DNA of 64,000 bases, from NCBI GenBank assembly GCA_003439945.1, contig QVRM01000313.1, positions 361,501-425,500 of the forward strand. Reading direction: 5' to 3'. Of the stretch, positions 1 through 13,732 are shown piece after piece. Position numbers and translations under genes: made by a program. Positions within the stretch are counted from its first letter, which is position 1; each line of letters begins with the position of its first letter. The notes below the pieces were generated by a model. That model did not search any database. It was not told the DNA's origin and was given only the letters and a program-made list of their open reading frames with translations. The DNA comes from Dermanyssus gallinae (taxonomy: Eukaryota; Arthropoda; Arachnida; Mesostigmata; Dermanyssidae).

Positions 1-1118
1 CAGCGTGTTCGCTGTGGTGGGACTCTGCACCCCCCCCCCCCCCCCAAACCCCTTCCGGTGCACACCTCACCCGTACAGATGCGTCTCCGTGTCTTTGTAC
101 GCAGGATGCACGAATGACACAGTCCCGGGGGTCATCGGGCAAGCGGACCTGGCTAGCTGAGGAAAACTGTCTGTGGTCGTTGCCGATGCGACTAAGATGA
201 ATCGGCGACTGCTGCTACCTTGCGGCTGTATAATCTGTCGTTCGTCACGTCATTGAGCAACATAAACATAAACCGCAACTGCCACTTCTTAGTTACTCAT
301 GCTTTCTTCCCCTTTCTCTCTCTCTCTCTCTCTATCTCTCCTCAATGTCCCTGTATGTCTATCTACGCTTCTGATCCCGTTTTCCCTACGGAACGAGGCA
401 GGCGCTGGACAGAACGCTGGAGCAACTAGATAAAAGTAAAAGAACACGAGAGGGTAGGATTGCAACTCTGGGGGAGACAAGTGTTGCAATCTGTTTACCA
501 ATGCATGTATGCGTATCATCATCGTCATCATCACCACCAGCGTCATCATAAGCATCACTATTAGCGTCATCATTGTCATCATCTTATCGTCATCATCATC
601 ACCACCACCACCACGAATACCAATTCGACCCGCTACCGTAGTGCCTGTAGTAGCAGGAATAGCAGTTATGTGTAGTAGATTTGCTAGTAGCAGAGGACGT
701 ACATGTAATGAACGGTATTAGCAACTCGTACTGCTAACAGTAAGTAGTAGATCGACGAGTTGTCGCTGAGTTGTATTGCTGGCACCGATCTATCTATCTA
801 TCTGTCTGTCTGTCGTTCGCCTGTGCGAAGATCAGAACTGTCGACCTGGGAGGAGGAAGAAGCGGAGGAAGAGGAGACGAAAAAGACGGAAAATTCGATT
901 GGGAAGACCGGCATGCCAACCAGCTGGCCTTTGCCGTCGGAAGCTCCACGTTCACCATGTATGCATAAAGAGCACAAGAGGCAAAAAAAGAGGAAGACGT
1001 CGGCGACGATTTGTCAAGACGACGACGACTGCTAAGGCCGTCTCTCAAGGACACCGCCTATTTGGGAACCGCCGTATGCGGACGTGCTTTGTATCGATCG
1101 TCAACGTTAAGAGAGCAA

Positions 1119-1158
<40 letters not shown>

Positions 1159-3759
1159 AGCACCTACCATTTTCATAATACTGTAGAACTTATTAGTAAA
1201 TACCATGTTTAGGTCGGGCCGTGTTATTGCACCCCAATAGTAATCGGGACCATTTCGACAGTAAGAGCCGTGCTGTCGTGCGTAGAGGGAGGGATCGATC
1301 ACGTTTCGCGGTCATCCCAACACATGTCCCTTATCGATGCAAGCGTACTAACTACGCGCCTTTGTTTGCTGCACTGCGTTTCAGTTTCTTTGCTTATAAG
1401 GTTGCTTGTCATGGCCTTGTGTTCTTAAACGTCGGCTAGATAGACTTGTTAGCAGTTAATTCGGTAACTAGCATTATTTTTCTCTTCTTACCTTTCTCCT
1501 GTGCTGCGCCTTCGGCTTTTTTCTTCATTTTTTCTACCCTGAATTAATAAGTTGGTCTATATTGCCCTGGATTTTACTTTGGCCCTCTGTGTCATTCGTA
1601 GGCCATGGATTTCTTCTTGTCTATCTGTATCCCTCTATTTCCCTGCACACCGTGCCCGTCCCCTCCCTACTTTTCTCGCTTTCACTCGTTTCGTCTGGAC
1701 TATTTCGTGCCTCACCTGCGTCTAGCGAGGAGTTTTCGTATTCTATTTCAGCCCGAAATTTCTTCCCATCTTCTCTTATTTGAACTTCTTCACGCATGCT
1801 ATTTTATCTATTCTCTCCCTTGGCTAGCTGGCCGACATTGCCGCACCAGTGAGCGACGCCCACGTGAAGGTTCACTTTGGGAACGGGGAGGACAAACTAC
1901 GAGCAACTTACGGCCACCAGTCTACATACGCCTCGAGAACAAACCAATTGTAGTGTGAGCGGAAGTGCTGTGAATAGTAGGCAAAATACATCATAGGGGC
2001 GGCAACGAAGAAGTACCAACTCCACCGGTACCGTGCTCTAGGGGGGGGAGGCTAATACGTTTGTACGCATTGCTGCCCTCTGCCGGGGTGTCGCCGGTGT
2101 CATCATTGTTGCTGTTGATCGAATTTTCTTTCAGCCATGCTCATTGAGAGCAGATGATAAGCCATACATCTGCTCCGGAGGGTTAGCTGCCATAATGAAT
2201 GTTAGGGAAACCGTAGATATCTTAAGATGCCCGGCCTTCAGTGCATTGAAGTCTCACCTCACGATAGACCGAAGCTCATAGAAGACGGAGGATAGTCTAG
2301 AATTAAATTTAACATTAAAACATTTAACATGTTTTTAGTTCTAGTAGTAGTAGCCCGATTGGTTGCTGTTGCAGCAGGACTAAAGGTGAGAGAGGTAATC
2401 GCGGCTCCCGTGACGATGGCAGTTTGTGATCTTCTGCTTGACGATGGCAGTTTGCGATCTTGCTGCGCCTTTTATATGTGCGCGAGCGTTTATGTACGAA
2501 CTGTTCCTGCAAGTAAATGCATAGACAACTGCGTATACCATCGTCGTGGTGCCGCACGAACTTGTGTTGACGTCATGTTGGCTAGTTGGCCACCTCCTGT
2601 TTCGGGGTGTCCGTGTTTCTCGGAAGTTGACGATCCTACCGAGGCTTACCCGACCGTCTCGAAAGTCCTGCTTGCCGCAGTCGCCCACGGCAACGTTCTC
2701 GCCCCCCCCCCCCTCTTGGTCGGTAGAGGGAGATGAGAAAGAAACCGGGGGGGGGGGGGGGGTAAAATATGGCCGCCTCGCCGGCCACGCGAATGTTCAA
2801 AGCAAGCGTTTTCCATTTTTTCTGTGCTTTCTCGCTCGCCCTCTCCCGCTTCGCTACGTGCTGCATGGAGTTGCATGATGATGACAAGGCATACCCTCAT
2901 GAGCTGGTGCTACCACTATACCACTCCAATGGATCTAGCTCACTTGATACACTCCTATATGTGATCGTCGAGTGTGCGTGTTTGTGGGTGTTGAATATGT
3001 TGGGTGAATGCATGCATATATCAGTCAAATTTTCATTTGAATGTTGCCTTCTAATATTCACGTCCAAATATATACACACATGTATACTTATTTATACATT
3101 CATGCACTATACTTCGACATTAGCAGCGTTATTTGTCTTTGACAAAATCCTGGTGGCGATCCTGGTGGGTGGCACTGTTTCGGGCCACGTAATATTTATA
3201 TTTTCCGTAACCATTTTCCGGAACCGGCAGTAACCTCTAGCCGCTATGAAGTATGAGGACGCCTTCTAAAATGTGGTTTGATGAGGCTCTGGTTGAACAA
3301 CTTTATAACAGCCGGACAACTTCAGTGTACTACCCTATGCAGTAACATATTCTTATTAGGACTTCATATGGTTAACAAACAGCACATCGTACTCTTGGAG
3401 TGCGAGATTCGGTCGATCATAGTGCCGTACGTGACTGTAAATGGAAATGTATCTCCGCCAGGACCATTTACTACATACCCTGTATTGCTAACTAATCATG
3501 TCTAGCTAGTATGCGCTGTATAAACTTTGAAGTTGTGAGAGTCTGAACTAATATGATGATGGATAGGTGGGCTTTCTCCAGCTGAGCAGCAATAAACTGC
3601 TGAGTAAGAAACGTACGTGCCTCGAGCGAGTGAAACGCTTTTATGATCGCCCACGGGTAAATACGCTCATTAAATTCTTGAACAACAATCTGTAATAAAG
3701 AAATTATTAGTGAATTTCTTACCAACATGAATAATAGCCCAGAATGTGCTCTCGACGGT

Positions 3760-3790
<31 letters not shown>

Positions 3791-6700
3791 GGGATATATC
3801 TTGGGTCAGTCAGTAAGTTCAAAAGGGATAATTTCGCGCAAACGGGCTCATAAACAGCGCTGTCGCGTAGAAATACGTTCGGTAGGAACTTCAAGCCTCG
3901 GTCCATGACAATAGCACACGATCCTTGTTAGCAATACGCGCTCGTCTTCCCTAAGATCTGCTGATAGTCTGGGAGCCAAAGCCGAACAAACGAAAAAATC
4001 AGCATCGAATCGAAATAATAGTAAATAAACAACAAACAGCTATAGCAACAGAAACACAACGATAACAAGACATGAACAGAATAACAACAGCAATAATAGC
4101 ACAACAAAACAACAATAACTTGCTACTAATAGTGGCAGCAGCTGATGCCGGCAAGCCTATCGCTAAACTTTGCCATTGCCACAGCAGCAGCATCAGCAAC
4201 AGCAAGAACAGCAATTGCTACACTTGGGCAATGGTGACCATGAACCCATCATAACGGCCATAAGGAACAGCAACAACAATAAGTACAACAAGTACAAAAA
4301 CAACAACGACAACAATAACAACCAACAACAGCCAACAATAACAACCAACTATGAAAACACTGCGGCCACTAATAACGCAACCATCGATATCGATGCGAAT
4401 TGGCTAGACAGACCAGTCGCATTGGTTCGCTTCGTCAGTCTGTTCGAGCGTCGTTCCAAGTTCCCATGGGTTTTGTCTCTCTACGCGCTCTCTCCCTCGT
4501 GGCTCGTGTCTCTCGCCCGCCCGCCGGTTTCTGCGTACGCTGTCTTACTCCGCTTGTTGCTCTAGCTTATCTTGCGCCACCCCACCCCCATTTGCTACAC
4601 GCTTTTATTTATCCTCGATTCTTTTCTTCTTCCATATTGCTCTAATTAGCCGAATTAACGAAGCATATTAACAGCAACAGCAAACTCTAACAAGAGTAGC
4701 AAGGGCTGTAGTGTTTGTCGTAGTCAGAGCGAGGGGTAGTTATAGTAGAATAGCTCTTATTGTTGTTGTTGTTGTTGTTTTGTTTTGTTGTCGTTGTTGT
4801 TGCTGTCGTTGTTACCGCCACGGTGCAAAGTCGAACATCTCGTGCCGTTACGGTGGGGTGGGGGGTGGGGTATTGGACCTTGTAGACGGTATGCTGGTGC
4901 GGCAGTGGTAATAGTAGACATCGCTGCTTGCGACCGCTGCCGACGAACAAACGAGTTCTGTCTGACCAAATAGCTGTCTTGCAGTATATGTATACATATA
5001 TAGACGGCGGGAGAGAGAGCGAGATAGGGGAGCGAAAGAGAGATAAAGTACAGCGGAGATGGTCTGTGTTCCCCACTCGTAGTGGTCGCGGTACTTTGGA
5101 TGCCCGGGCCAGTGGCGGCTATCGGACCGACCAGCGAGAGGAATATCGTAATGCCTGAAAACCAGATGTATAATGGGACGGCTGTGGCGGTAACAACCCC
5201 CAGCAGTAGCAGCAGCAGCAGTAGTAAAAGTAGTGCAGCACTCGCGCTCAGCCCTGTCTGACGTCAACAGTATCACTTCGGAGGGAGGCGCCAAACGCGA
5301 ATCAAATTAGATCAACTGGCTCGGATATGGGTACGGTCGTGTGCCATATACGCTATTCGTCCCGCAGAGAAGTGGCGCATGTCTAAACTTGAAAGAAAAG
5401 CGTCCAAACGTTAGTGCAACGCTTAGCTAAGAGTAAGAACATATTGAGTTGTCAATCCTATCTACATCAAAAGCATGCCTTCTTACCTACATCGAAAACG
5501 TGCTTTCTTACCTTCATCGTAAAACATGAGGCTGCACAAATGTAAACAACTTTTTATTTATTGCATTTTTGTTCATTGACATTTTCACTTGTGACACTCT
5601 GCTTAATCCTGCTTCGAGAGACTTTATATATACCTGGTTGCGACAAGCGCACTTCGCCGGATGAGGCTAATATCCGGTTGAGACTGGTTCAGGATGGATA
5701 ACTCAGACCCCAAATAAAAAGGTGTGTCTGTTGGCTAAAAAATGTATGCGCCGGCTTGCTTGTGGTGCGTCGAGCGCGAATGACTCTGTTGTGAGCTTCG
5801 AACAGGAGAGAGAAACAGATATGGCAGATATAAGTGTGGATGCAACAACACAACTGCAGTGTCGAGTCGATCTGGCTCTATGGGACTTGAAAAACAGCTG
5901 ATGGAAACATGTTATCATTACAATAATAATCGTTTTTTAACAAGGGTTTATGATTATTATCAATTATGTGCATGTATTGCGATTACAAACATATTCATTA
6001 TATAACATCTACAATATTGTTTATATTATTATTGCTCGAGCGTCGGTGACCACTCAACACCATCTTGGCGTTGTCTCTTTGTAGTTTCAATGACACACTC
6101 TGTCGGAGACACGCGGTCGATCTTGGCTCCGCTGTGGGCTCGAAGAGCTTTTTCCCAAGCTCTTTTGTCAGTTTGAGTTCATCATTGCCCCAAATGCCAC
6201 ATGACTCGATACCGAACGCCTCTACAACGTGGTCTTCAAGAAGATGCGCGTAGAAGCGCCGTTTGTGCATCTCCCGTTGGTGAATTAGGTGTCCGACGAC
6301 CGCGCCGGCTAGTGCACGATAGGCAGGGACGGCGTAATAGTTTATTATTATTATTATTATGATTATTATTTGTCAGGTTGGAACGTTCGCGTTGGTTCCT
6401 GCGGGTGTTATTTATCTTCTCAGCCTATGGTTAATATTATTGTTGTAGGAAAGCTGTCATTTAAAAGAAAAAAAAAGTAACAAAAATACTGGACGATGTG
6501 TGAAATGACACGGCTGCTAATGACGGTAAATGGTGTAATCGGGTGCCTGCAGCACTGCAATCGAGCCGGTTTAAGTGCGGCGGAGCGCTATTCTATTCCT
6601 TGTCGGGTCGTCTTTTCCAGCACAACGTGTGTTTGGCCCTGCTGGATGCTGTTAGATTGCGTGTGTGGACTGGAATAGTGCCGTGGTACGTTCGTCGCAA

Positions 6701-6842
6701 TACTAATTGCTATGCGCGCGCCAATTAAGCAACGACTGTCCATCGTCGAGTGTGCTTATCGTACCCATTGATAAATATATGGGTGGCCCATTGTTATATA
6801 TGTTTATATATACACATCCGGCGCGTGGCGCTGCTATGCGTC

Positions 6843-6881
<39 letters not shown>

Positions 6882-7840
6882 CTGAGTTCCTAGAATCGAA
6901 TTAGCTGCTCCTGGGTCGTCGAATCTAAGGTACCGCTTGTCAGAAAGGCTTCATAGAGCCTATTACTGACACTAATCTATTATCGCAAGCAAGCAATAAG
7001 CAACAGCGTATGAGATCAATACTACAGCTGTTACAACTCTAGGAGTAAAGACAACGACAACAACAACAAATTAACATGGAATGCTTGGTACCCACCGCGA
7101 TACAAAGCAGAGAAACGTTGACCTCAATGATGAACGCGACCATCTGTATTGTTAATCAAATTCGAATCGTCAAGTCGTTTTCTCTACGCTTGACTAAGAT
7201 CACTCTGCTATCTGCTGCAAGTAACGCCTCATGACCGGCTAATCTTTAAAGTTTTTAGCTATTTCGCTATATGTTCTGTCTGTGCGATTACCGATTATGC
7301 CATGTTGTTGACTGGCGGGTTGACTGGTATCTGATTGAGCAGCACCACAGGCATCACTGCGGAGTAATGCAGTACGCTGATCGTCTGTCTCCGTATTTGT
7401 CTCTGCAACATTGGCGTTGTTATTGACTATAATACCGTGACGTTGGTGATCGTGTTGTGGCGGCAACAATGATGATACGCATGATGATGAGGATGAGGAT
7501 GATGATGACTACTGATCATTCTTTAGCATTCACGGCAAAAACGTCCGCAAACCGCTAGCTGGTAGCGAATGGTAACGAAATTTTAGTGAGCAGCGGGAGA
7601 AGAACAGAAGAAATGTTGCGGTGGGGTGCGGAGTGAGTCTTTTCCTGTGTCTTGCTGTCTGCGCCGTCTGCGTTCGCCGACGTCCCCCATCCGTTTTGCC
7701 ATCCCCCTCTCTCTCTCTCTGCGCCCCGCCTCCTCCTTCCCCCTTTCATCGACGATGGTGGTCAAACTTCCCTTAAGGCTTTAACAAAGGCGGGACGTCT
7801 CGGTCGTCGCTAACGACGCCGACGCTGACGTCGCCGCCGC
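1..7840. other. Upstream intergenic DNA, no supported gene
   Basis: Open frames here are short, overlap on both strands and match no domain. What can be seen is simple sequence: a C run at 31-45, an (ATC)n-rich stretch at about 505-615, (TA)n at 1121-1155, 3763-3790 and 6846-6879, C and G runs at 2702-2713 and 2747-2762, an (AAC)n/(CAA)n-rich stretch at about 4080-4340 and its GTT-type partner at about 4757-4815. Confidence 0.6.
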
Positions 7841-8545
7841 TGCTGCTGCTGCTGCCTCACCGCCGAGAACAGAGGAGCGCCGTTCGGCGTCTTTTAGCGT
7901 CTGTTAGCAGCTGAATCAGCAGCAGCAGCAACCGCTCGCGAGCTGTACGGCGCCATTTTAAACCCACTCGTCGGCCACGTAACGGTTATGGTGGTGGCCG
8001 TGATGGCGCCGGCGCCGGCGACTACAGCGCAATAGCGACGCCCGAACGGAATCGTTTCGACGATCGCGACATCGATAGATGGGCATTCGCTTCTTCGCGT
8101 TTCTGTAGCTCGGTCAGTTAGTCGCTCAGCGAGTTCGCTACTGTTACTGAGGCGCAGGCGCTGGTGTGGCCTGCTTCGGTTATCGGCCGAAATCCCTCCC
8201 TTCCTCCCGCCCTGTCTGTCTGTCTGTCCTTTGCGTTTGTTCGCTTCGTAGCGCGAGGTAGGTTTCTCTTTTTGTCATCAAACTCGTCAAATGACTTCAC
8301 GTTCGGACTTCTTCGCCCTACCTACTTCGCTACGTTCCTACCTTTCCGACACCCCAGCCCTCATCCCCCCAGCACTCTCGTTGCCCCCGGCACGCCTTCG
8401 GTTCGGTGGTGCTCGTTCGACAAATCTGGCACTCGTAACAAACGACCACAATTTCAGATAAACAGGGAGAAGAAGCAAAGCGAGGGCGAGAGCAGCAAGC
8501 AATGCTTCACATTGGGACGGAATGTCGAAAATAACGAGGCGTGTA

Positions 8546-8593
<48 letters not shown>

Positions 8594-9500
8594 TGTTTAA
8601 AACATCTATATATATATAGGAAAGAAGAGAGAGAGAGATTGGATAAACTGTAGCTGGTGTATCTGTCGTCTGTGTGCTTCTGGCAGCGGACGAGAAAGAG
8701 AAAAACAAACAAGTCAGTGACTATTGGGGAACGAAGTGTGACGAAGCTAGCGCCGCAAGCCATAGTAGTTGGCAAACGTAACCAGGCGAAAACCTCCTGT
8801 CGTTTGGCAAATATGTGCAAGAGCGGCCAAGTAGGTAAGCGTCGGGGAACCGCGGAAACGGGGGGGGGGGGGGCATGAAGGTTCTGGACCCGTCATTCGG
8901 AGTCCACAGTTGGCAACCACACACGTCACAATCACTGGGGTGGTGCTGACGACGACGACGACGTCGACGACGACAACAACAACAACAACAACGTTCACAA
9001 CCACAACAAACCCGATTTAGACTCGTTGGGGGCTTTTCCTCATCGTCGTCGTTTTCAACCCCGTTGACGCGTTGCTGCTCTTGCTGATGCCCCCGCCACC
9101 GCCGCCGCCGCCGTAAGTCGACGGGGGTGTTTTGCGCCTGATGACTGTAACCGATTCGTGCGTGCGTTCGGTACAGTAGTACTTCGTTAGTCGTGTTCGC
9201 TCGCTCGCTCGCTTGCTCGTGTGGTCCGTGCCGTCGAGTGCAACGAGTGACGACATTCGGTCTAGACCGTCCGAGTCGGGGACAGGCCGTCGTACTGGCA
9301 AACCGTAGCGAGCAGGAGCGAATTCTTACCACCATCGCCCCCACCGCCACCACCACCACACTGAACCGTTGTCGTAGACATCTTGGTTGTCCGCATCGAC
9401 CCGGACGCAGCGAGTTTTGTCGACCGCTTGTCAAAGCAAAACATTCGTTGTGGTAGAAGTATGACAGCGGCCGCGGCGGCGGCGGCGGCAGTCGGCTGAC
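7841..9500. other. GC-rich trinucleotide-repeat region, possible promoter or 5' UTR
   Basis: The region is rich in CpG and in GCC/GCT/CAG/GAC triplets (7828-7935, 8949-9000, 9090-9112, 9470-9490). It includes cggcgccatttt at 7949 and gatggcgccggcgccggcg at about 8002. Such composition is common at invertebrate promoters and 5' UTRs. A 237-codon minus-strand frame (8721-9434) is made of Arg/Cys/Pro runs from the repeats, so I do not call it a gene. Which transcript it might serve is unknown. Confidence 0.35.
8549..8591. repeat. (TA)n microsatellite
   Basis: About 43 bp of TA flanked on both sides by tactgt-like sequence, in the upstream GC-rich region. Confidence 0.95.
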
Positions 9501-9937
9501 AACTTTGGCTTTAGGGGAATGCTTGAGAAGGAGAGAGAGAAAGAAATAGGGAAAAAGAGAAGGATAAACTAGAGAAAGAGAAGGAGAAAACTAGCTAGAG
9601 AACGCGATAGAAGATAACTGGAGAGAGAGAGAGAGAGATGGGAGAGGGAGAGTTATAAGGTAGCTAGTAGGTACCCTGAGGTGGTGAGGTACAGCTGAAG
9701 ACGAAGCAGTGGACATGTCAAAGCAGAGCGGCGGTGGCGGTTGACCGGCCACCAACCAGTCAGCGAATGGCATGTGGCAAAGGAACTACTGAGGCGACGA
9801 GACTTCTTCCGACATACGGCACCACAGTGTGCTTCGTCAGCCTCGTGACGCCCGCATCGTGCAGTCCCTAACGTAGCCTCTCTTTTGCCGCGCGTGACGG
9901 TTGCTCAAGTTGACTTAGGAAGCTGGGTTACCACGTC

Positions 9938-9973
<36 letters not shown>

Positions 9974-12900
9974 TTTACTACTATGTGACGTTGAAACAAC
10001 TAGGAAATGTAAGTAGATGGCGTTGTACTGAATACAATACTTCCCAGGCATCTGGGGTGCACGATTGCAGATTCGATTCCTTTGTGTGGGGATCTGTTTC
10101 TTGTGTTCAACATGCCCGAAGTGTGTACACGCGCTATGAAACACTTTGGTGGTGATTGGTTACTTCGCACTATCACAAAGATTTGTTTACTAGTTAAAAA
10201 GTCCGCTTAAAATAACACCACTCACAATATTCAGTATACAAGATTCAATCACAATATTCCGAACAAAGCCGGGAATCCTGGAACAAACTAGCGAAACTTA
10301 TAGCATGAAATGTCCTATATAATAAATCCTGAAAAATCTCTACTTTGGTCCTCTGAAGTAATTACCTCAGATGTTGTGTGACGACAGTAACAGTAATAGC
10401 AACAACAACAACAACAACGTCGAAATAATATCATTAGCAGCAGCTATAACAGCCGTAACAGATGAGAAATGACAAAAACAATAACAACATCGAAAGCAAT
10501 ATATGAAAAGACGACCGTAGAAGTGGCGCTCAACCAGCGACCGGCGATAACGCAGGTCCCCAAGGTGCATTGCATCAGTGGCTGTCTGCCTAGAGAAGCC
10601 TGAAAAAGAAGGGCGGTGTCGCCGCACTGTCAATTATTAACTATTCGGCGCTAGCATCTAGATATACGACCAGTGGGAGCATAGTAGAAGCCCATGCCTT
10701 CATTCATCTGTCGTGGGCCGTGCTAGAGCGCGGCCCACGATGAAGCTGTCATCATGAAGCCGAAGTGTGTCACGAGTTTTCTTTAAGTAGCGTTAGGAGG
10801 CATAGAAAAGGGCTTAGAGCGCGTGGCAGTTTTTGTTAAACGCTTTTGCGCAGGCAGCGTGCGACGCAGGAATCGACGATTTAGCCGATGTTATAGCTGC
10901 GGCGCGAGCTGTTAGCGCGATAGCGACCCGTTGCTGCTGCGCTTCTATCTAAGACACAACGAAAACCAGCGCCAAGATACGTTAAGAATTGCAAGACGTG
11001 TCAATGAACACGAATGGGCGTCACTAGTATTTGTATAGCATAGCATATGGGAGACTTCGGAAAGCCGTGTATGAACAGTACAGAACGTGTACATCACTAA
11101 GCAGCAGCAAAAACAATTGGAATGAGAAAAACAACGACAAACAATAGTGATCGTCTAGAACAACAACATGGGGACGACAACAACAACAACAACAACACGA
11201 ACGACATCACGTATTCTCACTAGCGGGTCGCACTAACATCATAAGCCGTTTCAATTGCAGACATTACTTATACGCTTGTAAAGAATTACGATATGACGAA
11301 TCTAGTCTCGACCTTACCAAACTTCCATGGATTGCGCGAACCTTGTCTTTGCTGCTGACAGCTAGCTCTGTTAGGATGTGTCTTCGCCACCTGCCAAGTC
11401 GCCCACCGACACCTTTCTCTTGTCCGCTCGTTGTCTCGCTCGTAGGTCTAGGTCTAAGCTTGTTGCCCAGTTGGTGCTCCATTGTCGTCCTTTTTAAATT
11501 GTCATCAATTTAAGTGGCTGCTCACAGCCGTACGACAATATACTCACTCGCTCACTCACTTACTAGCGAGCGGGCCGGCGGCCTACTGGACGGGCACAGA
11601 GGAGAGGCCTACCCGACCAGGAGCTCATTTGCACTTTGTATGAGTTCATCTGAGCTCGGATCTGACGTGCGTGAGTGTCCCCCACGCCGCTACCTATCGA
11701 GTGATCCCGAATGGACATCATAACAGACGCGCGTAGCGGATCGAAGCAGCCGATAGAGGATTCGAAAAGTGCCGATCGGGTCAGGTCGGGTCGAACTGGA
11801 CTCATTTCGGCGGCGGAAATAGCAGATACTCGACAGACAGTGGATACTCGGAAACAGCAGCGAAAATAATGCTGCTTCTGTTGATGGTGGTGATGATGAC
11901 GATGATGATGATGATGACGTGGGTGGTGGTGATTTTGACGGTTATAGTGACGGTAATAGCTGCGACGATATCTATGGCAACGATGATGGTGATGTTGTTT
12001 GTTATTATTACGATTGCCTTTATTGCCGTTACGGTGAACCGTTACGTGGATGGAGGTCGACTACCGATCGCTGCCTCTATCATTCGCATCGTCATCATCA
12101 TTATCATCATCATCATCATGGAGGTAATGGTTAGCAATTGAGCAATAGAAAACGTGCCCCCCCTCCCGCTGCCGCCACCACCACCGCTGCCGCCGCCGCT
12201 GTGGCCACCATCGACCGTCCAATTGCCCCGGTAATGTCTAGGTAGTGACGTGTTGTTGTTGATGCCAGTACGGACGGCCCATACGTTTGCCAGGGTCTAT
12301 TGGCGTCTAACATGTCCCCCCCCCTATCCTCTCTCTATCCTGATCTTTCGCTTTCCCCTGCCCGTTTATGTGTCTTCTATTGACCCGACGGGACGGCCGT
12401 CTAGAAGGGCAAAGCGCTATAAGAGAAGCGACAGCAGCAGTAGCAACCACAGTCGCAGCCACCCACTTCTCGTTCTCTGTCATTATTGGTCGTTATAGGC
12501 CGCTTTGCGGCCATATGTTCGGCGGGGTCCCGGTAGCCGAAGGGGGGGGGACAGGAGGGAACATGCAGTAGGGGTTAGTTGGCCTGTACTGTGTACTCAC
12601 GAGCACGGTAACGAGGCCCGACGGACTAACGGGGAATTTCGCCTGTACCGCCAATCTTGCGTTGCAACATAGCTCTGCTATTTGCCGCCAGGGCCGATTC
12701 CAGCACCGGTGCTGGCAGCTTGTCCAGGCAGGTTTACCTGCCTATGTACATACCGTCATCACTGCACCCGCAGCGCAAGCCAATGTGCACCCCCCCCCCC
12801 AACGTCGTAGCAGAGCACTAACAGTGTATGTCGTTGTAGCAGGGCAGTAGCAGTGTCCATCTTCGTAAGCAACGCGTTGTACACAGACAGACCGAGAGAC

Positions 12901-13647
12901 GCACGGCACCTCGAAAGTGCGCTCGCCACATCCGTTTGCCGGCCAACGTCCCATCCATTGCCGTCGTGCTGAAAAAAAGGAGAGAATATGAGGACCACTA
13001 TGCCTGTGTATGGGAGAACTGGAGGTTTGGCCACTACCACAGCAGCGGCAGCAGCAGCAGCAGAGACGAGGTTGGGCAAACACATCATCAAGAGCATTCT
13101 CCCAGAAATGGCACGGTCAGCCGAGCGGGCTAGGGGACGAGCTGACGGACGTACGGGTCTGAGTCGCCACCGTTGTCCTCGTCCTCGCCGTTGCCACCGA
13201 AGCCCTGTCAGAGACATTAGTCGCCTCCATAGCGTGCGTCTGGGGGCATCTCCAACATCACCTCCACACACGCCCGCCGGCCTCTCTCCGGTCTGCCAAC
13301 TTCCCATTGGTAATATCCGTTTCCCCTTCCCCGACCCCCCGACGTCCGGCCCTCCGGAGATCTCGGCTCTCGCAGCTCTCTTCTCCTTCGAGAAAAAAAC
13401 GGCCAGGTCCTGTAGTCCGAGTTATGTGACGAGTGGGGTGCAGGCGGCGCCGAAGAGGCCCGCGACGGTCCGGCTTCGCCGTCTGGCGGCCCTTGTGAGT
13501 CAAGCGAACTAGTGAGGCGGAGACCGCTGTCAATGCGGCCTCTCTCGCCGTGGTCACTTCCGGTGGTCACGTTGGTGGCTACCGGTCATCATTTGGCTTT
13601 GCGGAGATGTGGCGGCTAGGGGTACCTAAGGGGTATGAAGCGTATGA
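9501..13647. other. Intergenic or 5' UTR DNA, no supported gene
   Basis: A GA-rich block lies at 9520-9650, (TA)n at 9940-9967, CAA/AAC repeats at 10391-10417 and 11175-11195, and an ATG/GAT-repeat stretch at 11880-12125 that translates as false Met- or His-rich peptides. From about 12600 to 13600 the sequence becomes GC-rich with CAG repeats (13042-13062). This may be the promoter and 5' UTR of the receptor gene. No open frame here shows a recognisable domain. Confidence 0.5.
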
Positions 13648-13732
13648 AGGAAGGGCGGGGGGAAGGGGTCGAGGAGCAGGTGTGGACATTTGCTCCTGCT
13701 GCTGGTGCTGCCCGGGCTGCAGGCGTTTGCAG
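13648..13732 (+). CDS. fra: Candidate signal-peptide exon (exon 1), start codon not found
   Basis: Read with codons starting at 13681, this stretch encodes a basic, Gly/Arg-rich leader followed by a hydrophobic core HLLLLLVLPGLQAFA. It then ends with a single G before a GT donor at 13733-13734. That is phase 1, exactly what the Ig1 exon at 20382 needs. The join would read LQAFA-ENGG, a good AxA signal-peptidase site. The donor GTCTGA is weak. An in-frame TGA lies at 13645-13647 and no ATG follows it in this frame. ATGs at 13635 and 13644 are in a different frame, and one extra G in the run near 13658-13663 would reconcile them. The setting is GC-rich, as expected around a first exon. A further upstream 5' exon or a chance match cannot be excluded. 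Confidence 0.42.

Noticed and set aside
8721..9434. 237-codon minus-strand open frame
   Set aside because: It is built from GTC/GTT/CGG triplet repeats and G runs, giving Arg, Cys, Pro and Val strings, with no domain and overlapping frames on the other strand.
11869..12141. Hydrophobic Met/Val/Ile-rich frame resembling a signal or membrane protein
   Set aside because: It comes from ATG/GAT/ATC triplet repeats; the overlapping frame is His/Asp-rich. No matching splice phase to the Ig1 exon was seen.
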